This document shows, piece after piece, positions 55,372 to 64,000 of a stretch of 64,000 nt of DNA. Within the stretch, counting starts at the first letter, position 1, and each line of letters begins with the position of its first letter. The position numbers and the translations under genes were made by a program. The stretch lies in assembly GCA_016648135.1 (NCBI GenBank), contig JADDOH010010118.1:1-64000 (forward strand). The letters run 5' to 3'. This DNA comes from Agrypnia vestita. Lineage: Eukaryota > Arthropoda > Insecta > Trichoptera > Phryganeidae. Under the pieces are notes generated by a model. That model saw only the letters and a program-made list of their open reading frames with translations. It did no database searches and was not told the origin of the DNA.

Positions 55372-55910
55372 GGCGTGATCATTTTACATGTATTGAAGAC
55401 TTCTTTGGGCACTTACAGGGCTTACGACTCATTGACTGGCTTCTGCGGACTGAAAGAATGGACGCTTACCGAAGAACTGATAAGGCGACTCGAGGCATTC
55501 GAGATGTGGATCTACAGAGGAATTCTCAAAATAAGCTGGATGTACAAAGTTACGTTAATAAAGAAAAAGAATTTATTAAAACAATAAACGATGAGACATC
55601 CAGAGAAATACGAGATCTTGTATCTCATAATGCAGGGAAAGATTGCCGGAAGTCGGGGCCCTGGAAGAAGGAGGACTTCGTGGCTGAAAAACTTTAGACA
55701 GTGGTTTGGCCAGTCTACTGTGGAGCTGTTCCGGGCCGCAGTAAACAAAGTCCGCATAGCCAACGTCCGTTAAACGGACAGGGCACGAGAAGAAGAAGAC
55801 GATCTTAAGTGATCACTTTACACAATGTAACGTTCACGATTCCACCCATGAACGACCTCATTTGTATCAAATTTGGAAAGTTGTATAAATGGTATAATGT
55901 ACCTCGCTTT
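55372..55910 (+). repeat. R2 repeat copy split by LINE D
   Basis: 55372-55432 (ACAGGGCTTACGACTCATTG) and 55800-55910 (CTTAAGTGATCACTTTACAC, then ATTCCACCCATGA and TTTGGAAAGTTGTATA) are the halves of one R2 copy. LINE D fills the gap. Confidence 0.6.
55432..55800 (+). pseudogene. LINE family D fragment just upstream of hb
   Basis: The plus strand reads WTLTEELIRRLEAFEMWIYR, then I-L-K-I-S-W, and in another frame HPEKYEILYLIMQGKIAG, SRGPGRRRTSWLKNFRQWFG and VELFRAAVNKVRIANVR, the C-terminal end of an RTE-like RT, then a GAAGAAGAAGA tail. Homologous to 11510-11829 but longer at the 5' side. Frameshifted. Confidence 0.85.
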
Positions 55911-58836
55911 ATTCAACAACTACTATGCTAACTATGCTATTGCCATCTATGACTGAAATTTGTCAATCCCATGAAACGGTACACATTGGCGCCGTTGGTA
56001 ATGAGACTTCTTTATTTTTTTACCAAAATATGGAACAGTAGTCTTTTTATTTTTAACACAGGTATAATGCAGCAGACAACGCTTGAAAATGAATTAAATT
56101 TTTTACTCCCTTTAAGACTAGTTTAGTAGAAAAAATTTAGAATTCTCAAATGACTTCCATAAATACTTTCCCATATAAACAGCTTCGTCTCTGTGAGACA
56201 TCTATAATTTGCCTTAAGTAATGGCAATCCTTCGGGGAATAAAAAAGTTAACATTTAAAATATTTTTTCATTGTGTTCAATTCAAATATTTTGCAATTGA
56301 CAGATACGTCGATATTGACGCAACAATATGATAAACTTCACCATCGAACAAACAAAATCGTCATAATTATAAAGGCACCAGGTTAAGTGATGTGCGTTGC
56401 GTTGTGACGCATATATTCGTCATTATAAGTTACGAAATCATAATTAGTTATTGTTTATTTTAAAAATGTGTGTGCACGTGTATCGATACCATACCTGTGA
56501 CACCAGGAGGTCAAACAACATCAATGAACGCAAATAGAAGCAAGTACTTTAACAAAACTATCTCACGATAAGCTTTTGAATACAATAGATATTTTTAATA
56601 CCAAAATGAAGAGTATCGTCGTATGGTGGGGCAGATGGGTACTGGAAACTCGTCCCCCTCCCTGACAATGTGCATTATATGCATTACTAATAATTACTGT
56701 CTACTTTCGCTTTTCCTTCTTATTATCACTAAATTAATCTTTTTATGTCAATATTTAATTTAAAAAGGGCCGTTAAATAAGTCTGTAAACTTAATGTCTT
56801 ATCTGTCGCCCTATAATTGTGGGAGACATATTTTTTTTGGTATTATGTTCTTACCATGTTTTTAAATGAATAACAATGACTTCAATATATCTTCAATTAA
56901 ATTGCAGGTGGAATAATAATTATAGTTCTATTGCAGCAAACGCTTTCCTTACTAATCTCGTCAAATTTTCTTCAATATACTTTGCTTTTTCAGTGAGTAC
57001 CTAATCTGTTCTAGTTGTACCTTTAAATATCACGACCATCGAAGTCTTCAGGTCACTCTGGTCTTATTAATTCCATTACACTGAGCAAAGTCTTACTGGC
57101 AAAGAAAAAAACTTCCTACAGAAATTATCAATTCATACCTGTCACCTTCGGTATATAGGCAGGTAATTACGCATTATTTAGGTATATAGTTTATAGGTAT
57201 TATTTAATTAGGTAGGTATCTACATCTAATGTAGCTATTTGCACTATTTACAGACTGATGATAAAGACTGTCGTAAATATTACAACATGCAAAAACGTCT
57301 TGCTTTCTCTCTATCTGGAGGTCTTTCATGGCTAGATCTAAATAGACCCAATGTTAGTAATAATCGTTAGATTGTATCGTAATAATTGTGTACATTAGAA
57401 AATAAAAAATACCTATATACCTAGGTAGGTATACCAACATGAGAATCGTTTTCAACAACAACAAATTCATACTTCTGCAGACCAAAAATGAGATATGTTT
57501 AATTGAAGCCCATTAACAAATGAATCCATTTTGGCGAAAAACTAACCTCAAAATATTCACGTCATGAGTTTTCAATTGATTTTTGGCTCCCGGTTATGGA
57601 GGATAGAAGTTTTCCTTGGGCCGTGACGGTCGTATTGTTCCAGTAGTTAGTCATTATTACATTAGTTATCGACTCGATAATTAATGCCATAAAGAAAAAA
57701 TGCAATTAAATACAGCCGGAGTTGAAAACAAGTACTTTAGTTGTTTTGTCACGTAGCAGTTCGTCCAAAAAACTCGTTAAATTATCATTACGGGGCCTCG
57801 GGCGTAGGAATCTACATTTTTTCTCGCTTGAAAAATATTCCACCGGCAGCCATTTTGAAAATATCGAAACAAACAAAATGGCGGCGACAATGCCGATACG
57901 CGTCACAAATTTGATTGCAAATTGATTATATTCTTTGTATTGCTTATCGTAGAGAACTAAGCTAATATAAAAGTGCAATTATCTTCTGTAACTACAGTGC
58001 TATCTAAACGCATGATAAATTAAATGTAGGTAAATATCTATACGATAAACTAGTTAGGTAGGTACCTAGGCATATTTATTTATACAAGATATAAAAAAAA
58101 GTAATGTTTTGAATAGAAAAGAGTCAATCTTTTGATGGAGGCCATACGTGATATTACGGTATGGTATGCGACATTTCCTAAGACAACGTTATAAGGCTTC
58201 AAGTAGAATTTTTATGACGAAACGTTCGTAATACGAAAGCGATTAAGTAGGTACCTACAAATGCTCGTCATATAAGTTACCAATCCTATTGCATTTTAGT
58301 ACCTAACCATAGGTTTCGTATAAATTCCAAGAATCATATTGGCACTTCAACCTAATATATTGCTTCCAAACAGCAATAATAAAATGGAACTCGACAATTG
58401 ATTGGTAAGTACCTACCCTTGCTAACAATGTACCCCTTGAAAAATACCACATTTTGACAGCCGCCAAAAAATCGTTAGCGATCGACAAAGTCTCACCCTT
58501 CACTCTTATTTTATACCGAAAGGGTTCAACCCTTTTCCATCTGCGCTACATTATATACTTTCACCCCCATGTATATAAAGAATCGATGAAAAAACTGGAT
58601 ATACGAACGCGAATGTTACCAATATCGGGCGGGCACATAAGGGTCGGTTGTTTTGATGCATTTGGCGATTTATGGAGATTTTTGGGGTTCGGGGGAGGCG
58701 AGGGAGATGAATTATTCATCGGCGTTGGGGAGATCTCACAAATACGATGTTTCTAGATGAACTTACCGAATGGCGCCAAGCCAAAACAGAAGAAAATGTG
58801 ATTATGAGTTCCAGGTTAATAGTTTGCTTCGATAAT
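55911..58836. other. hb upstream region; no gene recognised
   Basis: AT-rich with many TAGGTA motifs. A minus-strand R2 end is at 56135-56210 (CACAGAGACGAAGCTG). 57570-57900 and 58490-58740 are GC-richer; 57848-57886 holds an inverted GCAGCCATTTTGA / AAAATGGCGGCG pair. Frames at 57706-57978 (minus) and 58454-58756 (plus) are unrecognised. hb 5' UTR exons and enhancers may lie here but cannot be seen. Confidence 0.45.
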
Positions 58837-59561
58837 TGAAGACCCCATGGCAAGAAGTTGTTAAGTAACACTCAAGTCATTTTGAGATAATTAGACATTT
58901 GCATTTCGCCTTTGAAAAATATGTTTTATTGCTAATTCAAGTTTAATTTTTATTGATTTATGTCACTAAAATATCAAAAAAGTAAAAAAGAACGCATTTA
59001 CGCACAAAAGAAATAAAAATATACTAAATTTTCCTTAAAAAAATGTAGTTAACAGCCACTTTTTCGCCTCTGGAACACCTTTTTAAAATTGGTAAAACAC
59101 GAACATCAAACAACCCTTCAAATGCTATCCGTTTTTAACATCCATTATCTAAAATTACAAAATACCTGGCTTATTTATTAATAATACAAAACGTGCTACG
59201 AACCACTTAAAATTATTGAAAAATAATATAATAATAGTCTTCAAACAAAATATACCTATGACGGTACTGCCAGATTAAAATTTATGTTAACTATAAATAT
59301 TCCAATCAAATTAAAAGGCAAGAATGATGGCATGAACATGTTATTATTGAAGATAACATGTTCTTCCCATTAGTAACTGATTTGATTTTTATGAAAAAGT
59401 GTAGTTAACATGTTCATCCCTATGATTTGAACATGTTCTAATTATTTATAAGTTCTGAACTTATTTCCAATGGAAAGAGCGTACAATATTTAGTATAGAC
59501 GGCTTGTTAACTCATTTTTGACAAAAATGTTAGTTAACAACTTCTCGCCATGGGGTCTTCA
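58837..59561. mobile_element. TIR element X, copy 2 (725 bp)
   Basis: TIRs TGAAGACCCCATGGCAAGAA and TGAAGACCCCATGGCGAGAA. The interior parallels 33015-33759 throughout, including the AACATGTT palindrome cluster. AT flanks each side. Confidence 0.8.
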
Positions 59562-59699
59562 ATTGTCAAGTATTCAATGATTTCTGTCCTTACCTTTTTC
59601 TCCTGCGTTATGCTTACGGCAAAGCAGTCGTGGTCACTGATTGAAACAAAGCAAAAACTACCGGCGTCGTCTGTTACAAGTGACCTCTGCAGACCTTAC

Positions 59700-59858
59700 C
59701 AGATCCATTCGTCTAGCTGGACGATCCACCAAGTCGAATTTCTTCGAGTCGATAATTTTACCACTATTGCTTTCGAATCTCTTGCGAATCGAAGTTTTAT
59801 CAACTGGAGTGACTGATTTTGCCGGAATATTGATATTCCCGCGGAAATGTATCAACAT
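59700..59858 (-). CDS. Candidate first coding exon of an unrecognised gene
   Basis: On the minus strand ATG at 59858 opens 53 codons of ordinary composition: M-L-I-H-F-R-G-N-I-N-I-P-A-K-S-V, then TPVDKTSIRKRFESNSGKII and DSKKFDLVDRPARRMDL, followed by a good donor CTG|GTAAGG. TTTCGCGCC (59875-59883), a perfect E2F-type site, lies 17 bp upstream of the ATG. I do not recognise the protein. An E2F site so near the start would fit a cell-cycle or replication gene, but that is inference. Downstream (lower coordinates) I find no obvious second exon, and TIR element X lies there. Overlapping plus-strand frames (59550-59868) are less protein-like. It could be chance. Confidence 0.35.
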
Positions 59859-60096
59859 AAAATTTTGAAGATTATTTCGCGCCTTGTGGCAACTCTGTTT
59901 ATCCGCAGATTCATTAGAGCCATTACGTTAGTTCTACGTATTCACTAGACAAATTGAGAAGCGGTTTTGGGAAGGTAAGAAATTCGGTAACTTTCGTTAG
60001 TTTTTTTAATCTACATTTTTACATTTTACATTACATAGCAATAAATATCAATATCGATGCGAAACGTAATTTGGATCCCTCCAGAAATCGGAGAAA

Positions 60097-60612
60097 ATCC
60101 AGTAGCTAGTAGCAAAAACTTCGGAGGAATATTTTTCATTCTACTTTGAATCCAAAATATTCTTTACACTTTGGGTGCAATGTCGTCAGTTACGGAGCTA
60201 AGCGACATCAAAATTTGCATTTTTTTCAGTATTTCAGATTTATTTTCTGTAAAACATTGAATTATCACTACAGTAACTTGTATGTAATAGGTACTTATTA
60301 AAAATTCTTTCGCTTTGATACAAGTCAAATAGAATGATTAAATTGCAGAAATATGAAATTATATTTTTGTAAGGTTTTTGTCAATTTACTTGACTTGTAT
60401 TAAAGCGAACGAATTCTTTATTCCGTATGAGTTACCCCAAGTGATAATTCAACGTTTAACAAAAAATATGTCAAAAATGTTGAAAAAATGCAATCTTCGA
60501 TGTCGCTTATCTCCGTAACTGTCGACATTTCACCCAAAGTGTAAAGAATATTTTCTACTCAAAACTGAGTAAAGAAGACTCCCCCAAATTTTTGCTACTA
60601 GCAACACCCTGC
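60097..60612. mobile_element. FB-B foldback element, copy 2
   Basis: Arms start AGTAGCTAGTAGCAAAAACT and its complement ending GCAACACCCTGCA, mirrored through CTTTACACTTTGGGTG to a centre near 60355. Related to 17796-18318. Confidence 0.75.
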
Positions 60613-60799
60613 ACACAGTAATGTTGATATTTTTGATGTGAGCCTGCAATCGTTTGAATAAATTTTCGTCGTAAATGCTTTCGCGATTGATTCGATATAA
60701 ATATGACTGTTTTTCTAATTATTTTTTTTATGTCCTTTTTATTCTATCAAGGTGTTTTTTTATGTTGTTGATAGCGATCTTTATCACCGATGTACACAG

Positions 60800-61024
60800 C
60801 AGGCGCGTGCAGTGGGAACATTGAAGCGTGACTTTTTTGTAAACGTATATTTTGAAAAAAAAATAGAAATCAAATATTTACGCTACAGATTTTTATGATA
60901 TATCAATTAATACTATGATAACAATTGTGATTGAAATATTACGAAATATATGTTGTATTCTTAACTTTTCCCCAAATAATTGATTACTTAAGTCATGCTG
61001 CGATGTTCCCACTGCACGCCCCTG
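60800..61024. mobile_element. hAT-type MITE (225 bp)
   Basis: TIRs CAGGCGCGTGCAGTGGGAAC and CAGGGGCGTGCAGTGGGAAC. The flanking 8-mers GTACACAG and GTACGTAG match at six of eight bases, consistent with a hAT target duplication. A truncated inverted copy is at 62638-62835. Confidence 0.75.
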
Positions 61025-61032
61025 GTACGTAG

Positions 61033-61639
61033 CATGTTCTTTTATTGTAAAAGTATACATAGCGTATTTATATACATGTATCAATAAATAAATGAATACT
61101 TTTCTACGAAGGATTTGGAAGACTATTGTTCTTACAATCCTCGACTTAGCGGATCTAGTGATGTCTCAGTTGTTCGAAAATCTTATTTTTGTTAAGTTTC
61201 CGCGTATCCTTATCGTCCGTATAAACTAAAGAAGTAATCATGATTATCCGGAATATATCTGGGATTATCCAGAATCCGCAGCTACGCGATGATTAGAAAT
61301 GAAGAGCCGCTCAATGGTCCCCGCTGGCACGGCCATGTATTTAGAGTCGGCCATTTTGAATTCTTTATACGGTAATCTTTTTAATCCGGAGGGGAATAAT
61401 CCGATCTGCCGAGGACACATTCCTATCGACGTCAATACGGGGGAGGACATCGGAATGGGAGAAAAATGTAAAGATGCGCAGGGTCGCATTGAGGAAAATA
61501 ATTGGGTCAGTTTATTTTGTTTTAAATTACGCTTTTGTTTTCGTAATTTAGTATTCTGTCCGCATTTACGAAATATTTTGTTTTAATGTCAACCCTTCAA
61601 TATACCCTATACCCTTCCCCACTCTAACTAAATCTAAGC
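61033..61639. other. No gene recognised; open frames 61265-61586
   Basis: A 95-codon plus frame (61299-61586), with TAMYLESAILNSLYGNLFN and PICRGHIPIDVNTGEDIGMG, and a 74-codon minus frame overlap in a GC-richer patch holding GGCCATTTTGAATTC. Both look moderately protein-like, but I recognise neither and see no splice or promoter context that decides. Confidence 0.35.
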
Positions 61640-61903
61640 TTAGTGAATAGAATTAAAAAAGGGTCGCTCATCTGATTTTGGGCATGTTGAGCTAATGAAT
61701 GACGTAAAAATGGTAAGAAATATACATGACCGTCGTGATGTGATGACGTCATCAGAAAGAGAGGACCTTGACAATCGTCGAGCTTTCATGCGAAGATGTA
61801 TGAATGTGGATGAGGAGGGTGTTGTGTGTCAAGAAAGAAGAGTGGCGCACCATCCTCTCCGACTATCCCCGCGTGGAAATGACGTAATGGTAAGTTAGTA
61901 AGA
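61640..61903 (+). pseudogene. LINE family A remnant
   Basis: It reads, with gaps, R-I-K-K-G-S-L, then NRRAFMRRCMNVDEEGVVCQ and the S-x-Y-P-R-G-N end, closing in a GTAAGTTAGTAAG tail. An internal deletion and frameshifts are present. Confidence 0.75.
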
Positions 61904-62043
61904 ATGTAAGGTATCTAATATGATAAAAATAGTATTCTCATCTGAGACCCAATCTTCGACCATCCATTTAGGATAAGCGATACACACGTGGTATCTGGAA
62001 ACCCACTTGAACGTCTCTTTCTTCTTACAATTAATTCTTCTCA

Positions 62044-62166
62044 AAAAAAGTTAAGAACACAGGTATCGTCACCAATGTATCTGTTACGAATCATCGATAC
62101 AATAAAATATTCAAATAACGGTTAAACAATTACCTACAGTTACAATAACGGTTTCGCCCATCACTA
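62044..62166. mobile_element. hAT-like terminus
   Basis: Reverse complement begins TAGTGATGGGCGAAACCGTT and includes GTATCGATGATTCG. Related to 21931-22000 and 63708-63803. Confidence 0.5.
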
Positions 62167-62637
62167 TTATACATGAAAGATAATAATTATAATCACAACG
62201 CGATACAAATAAAGAACCCCACACAAATTAGGTTCGATAATTCATTCTTATATGGATGTACAAAATCGGCGGTAATCAAAAATAAATTTCCATCATTTTC
62301 CTCTTCGCCCACAAAACAAACGGCGCGCTGTTCAATATTTCAGAGGCGCCGCAAATCAAGACCAGCCCTGTCTCCGATAAAAATCCACCCCTGTCGGCAG
62401 TAAAAATGAATGACCACCCTCTCCGAAGCGTTCTTTAGTAGGTACTAACATGCCTCCCCTCCCCTTCCTCCCTAATACCTCCACCGCCCGAACCACCCAC
62501 ACACAACACTTCAGAATTATTCAGTACGACTAGGCCTCTGTTTTGGCCTGATTATGAAGTATGAAGAATAAATAATCAAATTATTATCTAAATTAATACA
62601 TAAGGCGTAACGGAGCGAGTACGACAATACTTTACAG
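62167..62637. other. No gene seen
   Basis: Mixed sequence with C-rich runs (62450-62510). A 76-codon frame at 62173-62403 is unrecognised. Confidence 0.45.
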
Positions 62638-62835
62638 CAGGGGCGTGCAGTGGGAACATCGCAGCACGACTTTTACGTAACCGATTATTTAGAAAAAAAT
62701 CGAAATGCAACATATATTTCGTAATATTTCAATCAAAGTTGTTGTCATAGTATTCATATTTTGATATATCATAAAAATCTGTAGCATAAATATTTGATTT
62801 CTATTTTTTTCCAAAATTTACGTTTACAGTCAAAA
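62638..62835. mobile_element. hAT-type MITE, truncated inverted copy
   Basis: Starts CAGGGGCGTGCAGTGGGAAC and runs antiparallel to 60800-61024 as far as TTTACGTTTACA; the other terminus is missing. Confidence 0.7.
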
Positions 62836-62869
62836 GTTACGAGTCAAAATTGTTCAAACAACAATGTTC

Positions 62870-63075
62870 GAATATTCGTAATTGTGTAGATAAAACACTT
62901 CAAAGTTTGCATTTTTTTATAAATATTTCTGACAAGAATTTCTCTAAAACGTTTATTATAAATTCATTCGCTTAAATACAAATAAATATAAAATAATTAA
63001 CCTAGTAAAAAATATGAGTCAATTCTTTTCTGCAAGGTTTATTTATTCTATTTGACTTTAACATTAAAGCGAAAG
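62870..63075. mobile_element. FB-B-like partial copy
   Basis: It shares TTCAAAGTTTGCATTTTTTT, ATTCATTCGCTTAAATACAA and GCAAGGTTT blocks with FB-B, with a degenerate inverted arm. Confidence 0.5.
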
Positions 63076-63120
63076 GATCAAACACAATAATATCGTTGTC
63101 TGTCCGTAGCTAACGTAGTA

Positions 63121-63263
63121 CAGTAGCCGGCAAACATCTTGAAATTCTGCGGCGTAGTGGGGGGACGTTTGCGCTTCTACCTTTCTACCAACGAGACTCA
63201 AAATTCTTCTTCTGCGCATTCCCCCACTTAGCCAAAGAATTTCATGAAGTTTGCCGGCAACTG
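63121..63263. mobile_element. Small Tc1/mariner-type MITE (143 bp)
   Basis: TIRs CAGTAGCCGGCAAACATCTT and CAGTTGCCGGCAAACTTCAT, each reaching GAAATTC, are flanked by TA (63119-63120, 63264-63265). No coding capacity. Confidence 0.8.
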
Positions 63264-63329
63264 TAACACCGTAATTTCGTTCGAATTCAGGGCTAGAATA
63301 ACAAATTACAAATTACAACAATGGCGCTT

Positions 63330-63640
63330 GAACCCCGTCCAGCAAACCCGAACCGGCCGCCAAACGGACCGCCAAAAAGACTATATAAAATGCTCCGTCA
63401 TTTTTGACGGGTTGCAGCTATTAAAACATACTTTCCATCATAGAACAAAACTCGTCCGTGATACCACAACCACCTTCTTTACCGGCGGACTGGTCCTGCG
63501 CGAAGCGTCGCCATGTGTTAGTGGGCGCCGTAAAAAATGGCGTCGGCGTCGAAAAAGCGGCGAAGGGTGGCGGGAGGCGGCGGGGGATGGAAAAAACGCA
63601 AAATGGCCGCCGGACAGAGAAGGGAACATAGACTAATAAA
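63330..63640. other. GC-rich island with ACTAGC-family terminus
   Basis: 63392-63427 is a minus-strand copy of the ACTAGC family (CCGTCATTTTTGACGGG, TTGCAGCTAT). The rest is CG-rich (GGCGTCGGCGTCG, AAAATGGCCGCCGG). The frames spanning it (63244-63636 plus, 63438-63629 minus) are compositional. Confidence 0.45.
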
Positions 63641-63707
63641 ATCTTTTAACGAAACTTTAATTTTAACGATGTCCCGATGCTGTTAAATGATTGTATCTCA
63701 ATCACAG

Positions 63708-63803
63708 GCGCGATACTAATCATCCATTCAATATATCGATGATAATCCTAAATAACAGTTATTTTATAATCGGTTAAAATAACGGTTTTTGATCATCGCT
63801 TCT
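63708..63803. mobile_element. hAT-like terminus
   Basis: Reverse complement GCGATGATCAAAAACCGTT, ATTTTAACCGATTATA and CATCGATATATTG parallels 21931-22000. Confidence 0.5.
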
Positions 63804-63933
63804 CTATTTACTATTAATGTCATAAATAGTTAATTTATTGCCGAAAATGCAAACAGGAGATTACAACGTAGGCATCTTCGCAAGGCATCACTCGTACACA
63901 TATGAAATACGCGTACTGATTTCTTTTGTACTT

Positions 63934-64000
63934 ACTTACCATCACGCCCTTCTGTCCTGACATACAACTCTCGCCTCGTCCACATTAATACATCTTCGCA
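63934..64000 (-). pseudogene. LINE family A 3' end, cut by the window edge
   Basis: ACTTACCATCACGCC, TTCTGTCCTGACATACAAC and ACATTAATACATCTTCGCA are complementary to the terminal coding block (M-R-R-C-M-N-V) and tail of family A. It continues beyond the window. Confidence 0.8.

Overview
The window looks like insect nuclear DNA from a large, AT-rich, repeat-laden genome. The one clear host gene is hunchback (hb), the C2H2 zinc-finger gap-gene transcription factor, on the minus strand at about 51.6-55.3 kb. Almost everything else I can name is transposon debris: 5'-truncated non-LTR retrotransposons of RTE-like, jockey-like and CR1/L2-like type, Penelope-like elements with GIY-YIG endonuclease remnants, a mariner deletion derivative, hAT and PIF/Harbinger-type MITEs, and several long foldback elements. 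I cannot fix the insect order. No bacterial, organellar or viral gene set, no rRNA and no CRISPR array was seen.

Layout. 0-12 kb: a broken RTE-like copy carrying nested insertions, a Penelope-like fragment, LINE pieces, a 1.1-kb foldback, a jockey fragment, then the best-preserved copy of the commonest LINE (called family A here). 12-25 kb: AT-rich DNA with short GC-rich islands, LINE fragments, a 0.5-kb foldback and the mariner derivative. 25-33 kb: a nested cluster of family A, family C and Penelope-like pieces, then a hAT-like element and another family A copy. 33-50 kb: a TIR element present twice in the window, a Harbinger-like element, CR1- and jockey-type 3' ends, a long inverted repeat with GC-rich arms, a LINE with clean target duplications, a hAT element with an 8-bp target duplication and a complex nested foldback. 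50-55.3 kb: hb and its likely 3' UTR, largely free of repeats. 55.3-64 kb: upstream of hb, with more mobile elements, a possible small coding exon and several MITEs.

hb is rebuilt from two coding exons. The large one (52566-54245) encodes all six zinc fingers. A small upstream exon (55239-55305), too short to stand out as an open frame, supplies the first 22 residues; the junction reads I-K-Q-E-P, as near the N terminus of Drosophila Hb. The predicted protein has 581 residues. A perfect 70-bp tandem duplication repeats the end of the small exon with its 5' splice site. Four Pumilio-type sites (UGUANAUA) lie in the presumed 3' UTR, the first 25 nt after the stop.

Family labels (LINE A, C, D, E, F, G; R2; R3; FB; X) are local names used only to link copies within this window. 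No database search was possible, so family assignments rest on recognisable protein motifs, terminal repeats and target-site duplications.
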